Shown: positions 33,477-42,855 of the stretch, piece by piece
How the letters are laid out: each line of letters opens with the position of its first letter
How positions within the stretch are numbered: position 1 is the first letter of the stretch
Assembly: GCA_031549535.1 (NCBI GenBank)
Contig: JAVBPP010000052.1
Location: 1 to 64,000 of the forward strand
Source of the DNA: JAVBPP01 sp031549535
Lineage (GTDB): Bacteria > Bacillota > Clostridia > Oscillospirales > Acutalibacteraceae
Direction of reading: 5' to 3'
Length of the DNA stretch: 64,000 nt
Made by a program: the position numbers and the translations under genes
The notes under the pieces: generated by a model
Told to the model about the DNA's origin: nothing
The model's database searches: none
What the model saw: only the letters and a program-made list of their open reading frames with translations

Positions 33477-34217
33477 ATGCATATGGAAACACAGGGCCTC
33501 GTGCTCCGCGTGGCGGACACGGGTGAGAGCGACCGGGTGCTAACCATTTTAACGCGGGATTACGGCGTCCTGCGTGCCTTTGCGAACGGCGCAAAAAAGC
33601 TGAAAAGCCGCTCTCAAAGCGCAACGCAGGCCTTGGCTTACTCCCGTTTTTCCATTTATCGCAACCGGGATAGCTACATAATTGACGAGGCACAGGGGAT
33701 TGAACTGTTTTTTTCCCTGCGCGAGGATATCGTGCGGCTTTCCCTTGCGCAATATTTTTGCGAGCTAGCCTGTCTTTTTGCCCCGGAAAATCAAGGGGCG
33801 GAGGATTACTTGCAGCTCCTGCTGCACGCGCTGCATCTGCTGACCAAACAAAGCCGCCCGGCCATGCTTCTCAAAGCTGCTGTGGAACTGCGCATGCTCT
33901 GCCTTTCCGGCTATCAGCCGGATGTAAGCGCCTGCAAAACCTGCCGGGAGCCGGAGCTGCCGGGGGAGTTTGTGATTTGGAACCTGCAGGAGGGAACCAT
34001 TGCCTGCCGGACCTGCGGCGGAGAGGGTGTGCAAATCGGCATGGGGGTGCTCGCCGCGCTGCGCCATATCTGCTCCGCCTTGCCGGAGCGCTTGTTCGCC
34101 TTCGCGTTGCCGGAACCTTCCCTGCGCTTGCTGTGCACCGCGACGGAGGAGTTTTTGCTTTCGCAGTCCGCCCACCGTTTTCGTACACTGGAGTTTTATA
34201 AAAGTTTGACCGATTGA
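33477..34217 (+). CDS. recO: DNA repair protein RecO
   Basis: 246 residues. N-terminal OB-fold: TQGLVLRVADTGESDRVLTILTRDYGVLRAFANGAKKLKSR; central helical region; zinc-finger-like CKTC...CRTC (about 146-183). RecO loads RecA onto SSB-coated gaps with RecR. AAGGA lies upstream of ATG 33477; ATG 33483 is possible. Same operon as era. Confidence 0.94.
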   Translation: MHMETQGLVLRVADTGESDRVLTILTRDYGVLRAFANGAKKLKSRSQSATQALAYSRFSIYRNRDSYIIDEAQGIELFFSLREDIVRLSLAQYFCELACLFAPENQGAEDYLQLLLHALHLLTKQSRPAMLLKAAVELRMLCLSGYQPDVSACKTCREPELPGEFVIWNLQEGTIACRTCGGEGVQIGMGVLAALRHICSALPERLFAFALPEPSLRLLCTATEEFLLSQSAHRFRTLEFYKSLTD

Positions 34218-34235
34218 AGAAAGGATTGATGTATC

Positions 34236-35792
34236 GTGAGCCGCCAACAATCTGAGGAACTGCGCACCTACACGCCGAAGGAGCGCAACATGTACCTAAC
34301 CGGCCTGGTTGGGCAGAACATGATTTACAACATTATCAACGGTGCCTTTGCCAACTTTGCGCAATTTACGCTGGCGATTCCCGCCAATGTTATCGGCACG
34401 ATGATGGCAATCGCACGCGTGTGGGACGCCTGCAACGACTTTATGATGGGCTCTATCGTAGATAAAACCCGCACAAAGTGGGGCAAGTGCCGCCCCTATT
34501 TGATTTTTGTGCCGCTGCCGATTCTAATTATCACGATATCCTGCTTCATCAGCTTCGGCGTGTTTCAAGGCACCTCAACCTCGGATTTGCTCACGGGCAA
34601 CAATCTGCTGATTACCCTTTGGGCGGGCTTTACTTACATACTCTGGGGCATGACGTATACGATTGGTGACATTCCGCTCTGGGGCGTTACCTCCCTCATG
34701 ACACAGGTGCGCGAGGACCGTAACCGCTTAATGTCTCAGGCGCGCCTCGTGGCAGGTATCGGCGGCGCGGTTGTTATGCTTGGCATTCAACCGCTGACGT
34801 TCATGGTGCGCGATATGTCACAGGATATGTTCGGCTGGGAATATGTGTTTGCGGAGCGCATGGGCTATCTGTTTACCGCCATCCTGTTTGCCCTCATTGG
34901 CTGTGGCCTATTCCAGATGACCGGCTTGGGTGTACGCGAGCGGATTACCCCCTCTGCGCAGAGTTACACGTTCCGGGAGAATATCGGCATCATCGTGCGC
35001 AACAAGCCCTTTCGCCAGCTGATGCTTTCCGGTGTTTTGGGCAGCCCGAAAATGATTATCGCCCTCGCGGCGCAGCCCCTGGTCAATTACTATTACGCCA
35101 ACCGGGACGGCACGATGACCCTGGTCTATTTTGTTATTTTGGGCGGCGGACTGTTTGTCGGCCAGTTCCTGTTCATGGCCTTGGTGCCGAAATTAAATCA
35201 GCGCTTTGAAAAGAGGGTCATGTATAACTACAGTAACCTCATCGGCGGCATTCCCTATTTTGTTATTTTTATTGTTTATATGCTCGCGCCCAACCATGAC
35301 GTAACGGGCCCTGTTTATCTGGTGTTTTCTGTGATTCTGTTCTTCGTTTGCGGTGGAATGATGGGCATCAACACCGTTTTGCAGACGCAAATGGTTGCGG
35401 ATGCCGTGGACTATGAGGAATACAAGAACGGCGTGCGCACGGACGGTGTGTTTTTTGCGGGCCAGACCTTTTTAGCGAAGCTGACCACTGGCATTGCGAC
35501 CTTAATCAGCAGCTATGCAATGCAGGCCGTGGGCTTTACGGGCGATAATGTCAACGCTGTGAATGAATATATTGCGAACGGCGGAATCGCCCGCACAAAT
35601 CCCGACTATGCAAACTACATGATGGTATTGTTCTTCATCGTCTCCATCCCGCCCGCAATCGGCAGCATTTTAACGGTTATCCCCACCTGGAAATATGCCC
35701 TGCCTGATGCGGAGCATAAGCGCATCCTTGGTGTTTTGAATGAACGCCGCAACAAATTGGCGGAAGCTGACAGCTCTTCAAATGCAGATTAA
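34236..35792 (+). CDS. GPH-family glycoside/pentoside/hexuronide:cation symporter 1
   Basis: 518 residues from GTG 34236 (GAAAGGA upstream). Twelve membrane segments with the GPH signatures RVWDACNDFMMGSIVDKTRTKWGKCRPYLIF (segment 2-3 loop) and a late DAVDYEEYKNGVRTDGVFFAGQTFLAKL. Closely resembles the next gene throughout, so the two are a tandem pair. Likely imports a plant or host oligosaccharide or glycoside with Na+ or H+; substrate unknown. Placed 18 bp after recO, between recO and mutS2, which suggests insertion of a sugar-uptake pair into a housekeeping cluster. Confidence 0.88.
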   Translation: MSRQQSEELRTYTPKERNMYLTGLVGQNMIYNIINGAFANFAQFTLAIPANVIGTMMAIARVWDACNDFMMGSIVDKTRTKWGKCRPYLIFVPLPILIITISCFISFGVFQGTSTSDLLTGNNLLITLWAGFTYILWGMTYTIGDIPLWGVTSLMTQVREDRNRLMSQARLVAGIGGAVVMLGIQPLTFMVRDMSQDMFGWEYVFAERMGYLFTAILFALIGCGLFQMTGLGVRERITPSAQSYTFRENIGIIVRNKPFRQLMLSGVLGSPKMIIALAAQPLVNYYYANRDGTMTLVYFVILGGGLFVGQFLFMALVPKLNQRFEKRVMYNYSNLIGGIPYFVIFIVYMLAPNHDVTGPVYLVFSVILFFVCGGMMGINTVLQTQMVADAVDYEEYKNGVRTDGVFFAGQTFLAKLTTGIATLISSYAMQAVGFTGDNVNAVNEYIANGGIARTNPDYANYMMVLFFIVSIPPAIGSILTVIPTWKYALPDAEHKRILGVLNERRNKLAEADSSSNAD

Positions 35793-35837
35793 TACCAATT
35801 ATCATTTAGAATACTTCTTGCAAAATGTGATTGGTAT
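35792..35837. repeat. Inverted repeat between the tandem symporter genes
   Basis: Arms ATACCAATTATCATTT (35792-35807) and AAATGTGATTGGTAT (35823-35837) pair with one bulge and one wobble around a 15-nt loop. No T-run follows. It occupies almost the whole intergenic gap and could be an attenuator, an mRNA-processing stem that sets different expression of the two symporters, or a small repeat remnant. Confidence 0.6.
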
Positions 35838-35863
35838 AAGCGAAAGAAAGGGACGTGCAGAAA

Positions 35864-37420
35864 ATGGAAAAATCACCGCAGGAAAGTGGCCTGCAGACCT
35901 ATGGCAAGGCGGAACGCAACTTATTTTTAATTGGGTTGACCGGGCAGAATATCCTGTTCAATGTGTTTAATGGCTTGTTTTCCTATTTTGCTCAGTTTGT
36001 TTTGGCTGTTCCTGCAATGATGGTGAGCACCATTGTTGCGGCCGGACGCGTTTGGGACGCCGCAAACGACCCGATTATGGGCACGATTATTGACCGCACA
36101 CGCAGCAAATGGGGCAAATGCCGCCCGTATCTGCTGTTTATTCCTGTGCCGTTGTTTGTGATTATTTCCATGAGCTTTTTCAGCGTGGATGTATATCACG
36201 CAGGCGGCGTGATGAGCGAACACAATTTGCTGATTTTGATTTGGCTTTCCGTTTTTTGCTTTCTATATAGCATAGCCTACACGGTGGGTGACATCCCACT
36301 ATGGGGCTCCCCCTCCCTAATGACGGAGAGTGATAAGGATCGCAACAAGCTTTACTCCCTCGCGCGGGTATTCGGCGGTGTTGGCGGCGGCATCACGATG
36401 CTGACCATCACCCCATGTGCCCAGTTTGTCAGTGGAATGCTGACAAAATCTGTTTTTAACGGCGATGATGTGCTCGGCGAGCGCTGGGGCTTTTTTGCAG
36501 TTGCGGTTGTCTTTACCCTTATTGGTTGTGCCCTGTTTCAGTTGACTGCAATTAAAATGAGAGAAAGAGTGCAGCCCTCCGCAGAAAAACACAGCCTGCT
36601 GGGCAATGTGAAGATGATGTGGAACAACAAGCCGTTTCGGCAGGTGTTGCTTTCCGGCATCTTAAGCAGCCCCAAAAATATCGTGTTGACTGTGGCGTTT
36701 CCCTTGGTAAACTATTATTTTGCCGGCAAAAATCCAGCTCTTTCTATGATGTATCTGGCTATTCTGGGCGGCGGCTTGATGATCGGAACCTTTGTTGGGC
36801 AGGGTTTTGTACCGAGATTGAACCAGCGCTATGAAAAAAAGACTTTGTATAATTACACAAACCTGCTGAGTGTTCCGTTTTATCTGATTGCATTGCTACT
36901 GTATTTGATTGTGCCGAACCATGATTTGACAGGTATGGGCTATACCATTTTGCTGAGTGTTTTATTCTTTTTCTCCGGCGGATTGAACGGGGTAAACCTA
37001 GTGATGCAGACACTGATGATTGGCGACGCGGTGGATTATGAAGAATATCACAATGGCATCCGACCGGATGGGGTGTTTTTCTCCGGCCAAACTTTTTTAG
37101 CCAAGCTTGCCGGCGGCATAGCAACCATTATCAGCGGAATCGGATACGCCGCGGTCGGTTTTTCGGACGCAAAGGTGCAGCAGGTGAACGATTTGCTTGC
37201 GAAGGGGCTGAGCCCGCAGGCACATATGCCCGAATACGGCTCTTATATGACGGCCTTGTTTTTCTTAATTTCCATTCCCCCCGCAATCGGTTGCCTTTTG
37301 GCGCTAATTCCAACGTGGAACTATGTTCTGAATGATAAGGAGCATAAGCGGATTTTGGATGTTTTAAATACCAAGCGCCATGCGCGGGAAGCCGGGGGTA
37401 ACACAGAAACTATAACTTGA
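35864..37420 (+). CDS. GPH-family glycoside/pentoside/hexuronide:cation symporter 2
   Basis: 518 residues from ATG 35864; a GTG nine bases upstream is also possible but sits too near GAAAGGG. Same motifs as its upstream neighbour: RVWDAANDPIMGTIIDRTRSKWGKCRPYLLF, GDIPLWGSPSLMTE, and DAVDYEEYHNGIRPDGVFFSGQTFLAKLAGG. The pair is clearly paralogous but not recently duplicated, since many positions differ. Its base composition looks somewhat more AT-rich than mutS2 downstream. Confidence 0.88.
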   Translation: MEKSPQESGLQTYGKAERNLFLIGLTGQNILFNVFNGLFSYFAQFVLAVPAMMVSTIVAAGRVWDAANDPIMGTIIDRTRSKWGKCRPYLLFIPVPLFVIISMSFFSVDVYHAGGVMSEHNLLILIWLSVFCFLYSIAYTVGDIPLWGSPSLMTESDKDRNKLYSLARVFGGVGGGITMLTITPCAQFVSGMLTKSVFNGDDVLGERWGFFAVAVVFTLIGCALFQLTAIKMRERVQPSAEKHSLLGNVKMMWNNKPFRQVLLSGILSSPKNIVLTVAFPLVNYYFAGKNPALSMMYLAILGGGLMIGTFVGQGFVPRLNQRYEKKTLYNYTNLLSVPFYLIALLLYLIVPNHDLTGMGYTILLSVLFFFSGGLNGVNLVMQTLMIGDAVDYEEYHNGIRPDGVFFSGQTFLAKLAGGIATIISGIGYAAVGFSDAKVQQVNDLLAKGLSPQAHMPEYGSYMTALFFLISIPPAIGCLLALIPTWNYVLNDKEHKRILDVLNTKRHAREAGGNTETIT

Positions 37421-37427
37421 ACGGAGG

Positions 37428-39833
37428 GTGATTTGTATTACACCCGATTTAAGCAAACACATAAAGGCGCTGGAGCTGGATAAAGTGCTCCTGCGCCTAT
37501 CTGACTTTTGTTCCTGCGAGGATGCGCGGGCGTTGGCTCTAACCCTGCAGCCGGAGCGCAACCTTGCGCTTGCCCAGGCGCTGTTAAACCAAACGCGGGA
37601 TGCCCACATGCTGCTTGCGCGTTTTGGGGGTCCCTCGTTCGGCGGGCTAAAAAATGTGGATAACGCCCTCTCCCGCGCGGCCGCGGGCGGCGTGCTTTCC
37701 ATGCGGGAGCTATTGGATATCGCCGAGGTACTGCGCGTTGTCCGCTCCCTGACCCAATGGCGCAGCACAAACGCGGGTGTGGAAAGTGTGCTGGATGTGC
37801 TGTTTGGTTCCCTGGAGCCAAACAAATTTTTAGAAAGCGCCATCACAGAAGCGATTATCAGTGAGGAGGAGCTTTCGGACAATGCCTCCCCCGCGCTCTA
37901 TGACATCCGGCGTAAAATCCGTGTGCAGGAAAGCCGCGTGCGCGAGCAGCTGGAAAAAATTACGCGCTCGCAAGCATATGCCAAAATTCTGCAGGATGCT
38001 ATCATTACCCAGCGCGGCGGGCGCTATGTTGTTCCGGTGAAAAATGAGCACCGCGCCGAGTTGCCCGGTTTGCTGCATGACACCTCCGCCAGCGGCGCAA
38101 CGGTGTTCATCGAGCCCATGGCCGTTGTGGAAGCCAACAACGAAATCAACGTTTTAAAGGGCAAGGAACGCGATGAGATAGAGCGCATTCTTGCCGAGCT
38201 TTCTGCCCAGGCGGGCGAATTTGAGGAAGGGATTAAGGCCTCTTACGCCTGCGCAGTGGAATTAAACTTGGTTTTTGCCAAGGCGAATTATGCCTATCAA
38301 ATCAAAGCCACCCTCCCGCAGTTGAATGACAGAGGCGACATTTTCCTGCGCGGCGCAAGGCACCCCCTGCTTGACCCCAAGCAAGCGGTGCCCATTGACG
38401 TTCACCTCGGCGCGGCGTTTGACACCCTGGTTATCACCGGCCCGAACACGGGCGGTAAAACCGTTTCAATTAAAACCATCGGCCTGTTGACCCTAATGGC
38501 GATGTGCGGGTTGATGCTCCCCGTGAATGACCGCAGCCGCATCTCCGTGTTCGAAGCTGTTTACGCGGATATTGGGGATGAGCAGTCCATTGAGCAATCC
38601 CTCTCCACCTTTTCCTCGCATATGACGAATATCATTGCTATCCTGGCGGAGGCTGACGACCATTCGCTTGTGCTGGTGGACGAACTGGGCGCGGGTACAG
38701 ACCCGATTGAGGGCGCGGCCCTTGCCATTGCGATATTGGAACAGCTGCACCGCCAGGGCGCGAAAGTTGCCGCCACCACGCATTACGCCGAATTGAAGGC
38801 CTACGCACTCGAGACCCCGCGCGTGGAAAACGGCTGCTGCGAGTTTGATGTTGCCACCCTGCGCCCAACCTACCGCCTGTTAATCGGCGTCCCCGGCCGT
38901 TCCAATGCTTTGGCGATTTCGGAGCGGCTCGGCATGGGCAGCGCCGTGATTGATGCGGCCAAAGGCTTTATCCAAACAGAGAACCGCCGCTTTGAGGATG
39001 TGGTGGATCAGCTGGAGCACTCCCGCAAGCGCATGGAGGAGGAGTTCGCAAGAGCCGAAACCCTCTCCCGCGAGGCGGAGCAGGCCAAGCAGGAGGCGCA
39101 GAAACTGCGGGAAGAAATTCGCAGCCTACATGCAAGCGAGCAGGAGAAGGCAAAGAGCCAGGCAGCCAAGCTCATTGAGCAGGCAAAGCGGGAATCTTAC
39201 GCCCTGCTACAGGAGCTGGAGAGCATTAAAAAAGAAAAGGACAAGGCAAACGATATTTCCGAGCTCGCCAGGCGCGCGCGCGCGGCGGTGAAACGCGGCG
39301 TTAGCGCCATTGACGCGGCCGCCGACCCCATGACAGAGCAGGTGCTCGATGAGCACTACGTTTTGCCGCGCCCGCTGGTAAAGGGGGACACCGTGGTGAT
39401 TGCGGGCATCGGATCCAAGGCGACCGTGCTCTCCCCCGCCGACGGAAAAGGGCTTGTGGAATTGCAGGTAGGCACGGTGAAATCCCGCGTGAAGCTCGAG
39501 AACCTACGGCTTTTGGAAAAGGCCGGGGAGCAGAAAAAGCAGGCTCCGGCGCCGCGCCGCAGCAGCGTTGAAAGCCGCGCAACGCTTGCTGCCGAAACCC
39601 GGGTGGATTTACGCGGCATGACGGTGGATGAGTGCTTACTGACGCTCGACCGTTTTATTGACACCGCCTTGCGTTCGGGGCTGCATGAGTTTATTGTTGT
39701 CCACGGCAAAGGAACCGGCGCTCTGCGCGCCGCCGTGCAGCAATACCTGCGCAAATGTCCCTATGTGAAAACGCAGCGCCTTGGCACCTACGGCGAGGGC
39801 GAAGACGGTGTTTCGATTGTAGAATTGAAATAA
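37428..39833 (+). CDS. mutS2: MutS2 (endonuclease/ribosome-rescue ATPase)
   Basis: 801 residues. MutS-type core with Walker A ITGPNTGGKTVS (around 340), DELGAGTDPIEGAALA (Walker B) and TTHYAELK, then a coiled coil (about 515-620, rich in EEEFARAETLSREAEQAKQEAQKLREE), a KOW-like region and a C-terminal Smr nuclease domain (VDLRGMTVDE, HGKGTGALR). MutS2 acts on stalled or collided ribosomes and in suppression of recombination. Start is unclear: GTG 37428 directly abuts GGAGG, with no spacing; the next in-frame candidate at good spacing is an ATT codon (37437), which would give the family-typical beginning ITPDLSKHIKALELDKVL. Confidence 0.95.
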   Translation: MICITPDLSKHIKALELDKVLLRLSDFCSCEDARALALTLQPERNLALAQALLNQTRDAHMLLARFGGPSFGGLKNVDNALSRAAAGGVLSMRELLDIAEVLRVVRSLTQWRSTNAGVESVLDVLFGSLEPNKFLESAITEAIISEEELSDNASPALYDIRRKIRVQESRVREQLEKITRSQAYAKILQDAIITQRGGRYVVPVKNEHRAELPGLLHDTSASGATVFIEPMAVVEANNEINVLKGKERDEIERILAELSAQAGEFEEGIKASYACAVELNLVFAKANYAYQIKATLPQLNDRGDIFLRGARHPLLDPKQAVPIDVHLGAAFDTLVITGPNTGGKTVSIKTIGLLTLMAMCGLMLPVNDRSRISVFEAVYADIGDEQSIEQSLSTFSSHMTNIIAILAEADDHSLVLVDELGAGTDPIEGAALAIAILEQLHRQGAKVAATTHYAELKAYALETPRVENGCCEFDVATLRPTYRLLIGVPGRSNALAISERLGMGSAVIDAAKGFIQTENRRFEDVVDQLEHSRKRMEEEFARAETLSREAEQAKQEAQKLREEIRSLHASEQEKAKSQAAKLIEQAKRESYALLQELESIKKEKDKANDISELARRARAAVKRGVSAIDAAADPMTEQVLDEHYVLPRPLVKGDTVVIAGIGSKATVLSPADGKGLVELQVGTVKSRVKLENLRLLEKAGEQKKQAPAPRRSSVESRATLAAETRVDLRGMTVDECLLTLDRFIDTALRSGLHEFIVVHGKGTGALRAAVQQYLRKCPYVKTQRLGTYGEGEDGVSIVELK

Positions 39834-39855
39834 GTTTGAAAGGCTGAATATAGCT

Positions 39856-41565
39856 ATGAGATTGGAAAAACTGGTTGGAGACCGCTTTAAAGAAAGACCC
39901 TCGGATTGTGTGATTGAGTCCCATGCGCTGATGATTCGCGGCGGGTACATTAAAAATGTGGCAAACGGCATTTTTTCGCTGTATATGCCGCTCAGGCGCG
40001 TAACCAGAAAAATTGAACAGATTATCCGCGAGGAAATGGACGCGATAGAAGGGCAGGAGGTACTGTTTCCCGTTACCCTACCCGGCTCACTGTGGGAGGA
40101 ATCCGGGCGCTACCAGAGCGTCGGCAGTGAGCTGCTGCGCTTTTCTGACCGCAACGGCTCCCCCATGTTGCTGGGCATGACGCATGAGGAGGCCGCCGTG
40201 CATCTGGTGCGGGAATACGGCAACAGCCACAACAAATACCCCTTTATGGTCTATCAGTTCCAAACCAAATTCCGCGATGAAGCCCGTCCGCGCGGCGGCC
40301 TGATCCGGGTGCGCGAGTTTACGATGAAAGACGCCTATTCCTTCCACACCTCGCAGGAGGACTTGGAGCGCTATTATCAGATCTGCTATGATGCCTACAG
40401 CCGCATTTTTGCGCGTGCTGGCATCCCGGAAACCATTGTCGTTGCCTCCGATTCCGGCATGATGGGCGGTAAAATTGCGCATGAGTATATGCTGCTGACC
40501 CCCGTTGGCGAGGATTCCATCGCCGTCTGTGAGGCCTGCGATTACCGCGCGAATATGGAGGCGGCGCAGAGCATCATCGAAAGCGCGCGCGATGCGGAAA
40601 GTGCGGCGCTCACCGAGGTGCACACTCCTGATGTGCACACGATTGAAGATATTTGTAATTTGCTGCAAAGCCCGCTGGAAAAATCCTGCAAGGCGGTGGT
40701 ATATCAGAAAAACGCCACGGATGAATATGTCGTCATCTTCCTGCGCGGCGATTTGGATGTGAACGAAACCAAGCTGACCAACCTGCTGTGCGAGGCAGTG
40801 CACCCCGCCGTGATTACGCAGGAAAGCGGCATTCATGCCGGATTTATCGGCCCCATGGGTCTGCCCGCCGGAGTAACCGTGCTGTTTGACCGCTCCTTGG
40901 AACATGCAAATAACCTCTCCTGCGGCGCAAACAAGGCAGACTATCACTTTACGGGGCTGGATTTGGAGAGAGACTGCGCAGACGCTGTGTACCACGACCT
41001 CGCTAAAATCCGGGACGGCGACATCTGCCCGCAGTGCGGGAAGAAAACCATTGCCGTCAAACGCGGCATAGAGGTGGGCAATATCTTCCAGCTCGGCACA
41101 AAATATACCGCGTCCATGGGCATGCAGTATTTGGACGCAAACGGCGAGGCGCAAACCCCCATTATGGGCTGCTACGGCATTGGCGTGGGTCGCCTGGCCG
41201 CCTCGGTCTGTGAAGCGCACCATGATGAATACGGCCCCATCTGGCCCATGGCGATTGCCCCCTGGCAGCTGCATCTGTGCTGCATGCGTGCGGATGACGC
41301 GCCGAACCACGAGGTTGCGGAACAGCTCTACAGTGACCTGCAAAAAGCGGGCGTGGAGGTGCTGTATGACGACCGTAGCGTCAGCGCCGGTGTGATGTTT
41401 TCGGATGCCGACCTACTGGGTATTCCCCTGCGCATGATCGCAAGCCCCCGCAATCTCAAGGAGGGCGTCGTGGAGCTTTCCGCGCGCGACAAGAGCTTTG
41501 CCAAAAAAGTGGCGATTGCCGATGCGGTAAAAGAAGTGCAGGCTATGATAGCGCAGATGATGTGA
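39856..41565 (+). CDS. proS: Prolyl-tRNA synthetase
   Basis: 569 residues, bacterial-type ProRS with an inserted editing domain (about 230-380). Class II motifs: motif 2 FRDEARPRGGLIRVREFTMKDAYSF, and motif 3 MGCYGIGVGRLAASVCE, then an anticodon-binding domain with VSAGVMFSDADLLGIPLRM. Starts 22 bp after mutS2, so no T-box leader is present and it must be read from an upstream promoter. Confidence 0.97.
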   Translation: MRLEKLVGDRFKERPSDCVIESHALMIRGGYIKNVANGIFSLYMPLRRVTRKIEQIIREEMDAIEGQEVLFPVTLPGSLWEESGRYQSVGSELLRFSDRNGSPMLLGMTHEEAAVHLVREYGNSHNKYPFMVYQFQTKFRDEARPRGGLIRVREFTMKDAYSFHTSQEDLERYYQICYDAYSRIFARAGIPETIVVASDSGMMGGKIAHEYMLLTPVGEDSIAVCEACDYRANMEAAQSIIESARDAESAALTEVHTPDVHTIEDICNLLQSPLEKSCKAVVYQKNATDEYVVIFLRGDLDVNETKLTNLLCEAVHPAVITQESGIHAGFIGPMGLPAGVTVLFDRSLEHANNLSCGANKADYHFTGLDLERDCADAVYHDLAKIRDGDICPQCGKKTIAVKRGIEVGNIFQLGTKYTASMGMQYLDANGEAQTPIMGCYGIGVGRLAASVCEAHHDEYGPIWPMAIAPWQLHLCCMRADDAPNHEVAEQLYSDLQKAGVEVLYDDRSVSAGVMFSDADLLGIPLRMIASPRNLKEGVVELSARDKSFAKKVAIADAVKEVQAMIAQMM

Positions 41566-41613
41566 CGACTGGACCGCAATGCGGCAACCGGCGCCAAGCA
41601 CCGGGAGGTTGAA

Positions 41614-42804
41614 ATGCAACTCGTTCACATTGATATGGATATGTTTTTTGCAGCGGTAGAAATCCGTGACAATCCTGCGCTCGCCGGGAAACCGTTGATT
41701 ATCGGCGCGTTGCCAAGCGAGCGCGGGGTTGTTTCGACCTGTAGCTATGAGGCGCGAAAATTTGGTGTCCATTCGGCGATGAGCATTAAAGAGGCCTACC
41801 GGCTCTGCCCCAACGGAATTTATATGCATCCGAACGGCCACAAGTATGTGGAGGCATCCCGACAGATTCATAAGATTTGGGATGATTACACCGACCTGGT
41901 GGAATATATTTCTCTTGACGAAGGCTTTCTGGATGTAACCGGAACGGCAGGGTTGTTTGGCGGCAGCGCCGCGTTTCAAGGCGCGGAAAATATTGGACGT
42001 GAGATTAAACGGCGCATCAAAGAAGAAACCGGGCTCACCTGTTCCGCCGGAATCGGATATTCCATGATGTCGGCGAAGCTGGCAAGTGAAGAGAAGAAGC
42101 CGGACGGTTTTTTTCAAATAGTAACGCCCGAAGCGCTGCGGGAACTTATCATAGACCGAAGTGTGCGGGTTATTTACGGTGTAGGCTCTCAAACCGAAAG
42201 CCAGTTAAACAGATATGGCATAAAAACAGTTCGGGATTTATTGGCCAATCGGGGCACTGTGCTCAGAGCACTCGGAAACCAAGGGCAACACGTCATCGAT
42301 TTAGCGGAAGGCATTGATAACAGAAAAGTAGCAACTCCGGCGAAATCGCAGTCCCAGGGCAAGGAGATAACATTTCAACAAGACATATCCGACCGCGCCT
42401 ATCTCAAAGATGTGTTGCGGCTAATCGCGCGGGAACTCAGTTTTCAAATTCGACTGGACGGAACATTTGCAAAAACAATAACACTCAAGGTAACGTTCAA
42501 AGACATGAAAAAGATTACCCGCTCCAAAACCGGCGATGCGCTCAACAAAGCTGATGCCATTTATCGAACGGCAGTTGAGTTGTTAGCAAAAGTAGAAAGG
42601 CGCCCGATTCGTTTGGTGGGAATCAGTCTGAGCGGATTTACAGACGCGCCAGAGAAACAATTAACACTCTTTGATGATCCTACAGAATCCGAAAAGTCCG
42701 GAAAAATTGATGCAGTAACGATGGATTTACAGCGGAAATACGGCATGGATGTCCTAAAGTCCGGCAGCGAAATGATTGCGGAAAAACGGTTTAGAACGGA
42801 ATAA
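41614..42804 (+). CDS. dinB: DNA polymerase IV (Y family)
   Basis: 396 residues. VHIDMDMFFAAVE (first metal-binding Asp residues), SYEARKFGVHSAMSIKEA, and SLDEGFLDVTG (second acidic pair), followed by a thumb with helix-hairpin-helix VIYGVGSQTESQLNRYGIKTVRDLL and a little finger domain. Translesion polymerase without proofreading. The C-terminus (EKQLTLFDDP) carries a likely beta-clamp-binding motif (QLTLF). The sequence is visibly more AT-rich than proS before and nagB after it, hinting at a different history. CGGGAGG precedes ATG 41614. Confidence 0.95.
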   Translation: MQLVHIDMDMFFAAVEIRDNPALAGKPLIIGALPSERGVVSTCSYEARKFGVHSAMSIKEAYRLCPNGIYMHPNGHKYVEASRQIHKIWDDYTDLVEYISLDEGFLDVTGTAGLFGGSAAFQGAENIGREIKRRIKEETGLTCSAGIGYSMMSAKLASEEKKPDGFFQIVTPEALRELIIDRSVRVIYGVGSQTESQLNRYGIKTVRDLLANRGTVLRALGNQGQHVIDLAEGIDNRKVATPAKSQSQGKEITFQQDISDRAYLKDVLRLIARELSFQIRLDGTFAKTITLKVTFKDMKKITRSKTGDALNKADAIYRTAVELLAKVERRPIRLVGISLSGFTDAPEKQLTLFDDPTESEKSGKIDAVTMDLQRKYGMDVLKSGSEMIAEKRFRTE

Positions 42805-42855
42805 GAAAAGCTAAAAATTTTACCGGAAAAAGTACCAATAAAACAGGAGGTCACC

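Noticed and set aside
39834..39855. T-box leader for proS
   Set aside because: The gap to mutS2 is only 22 bp, too short for a T-box.
40087..41343. A 418-codon minus-strand open frame opposite proS
   Set aside because: Antisense to an unmistakable prolyl-tRNA synthetase; composition is that of a shadow frame.
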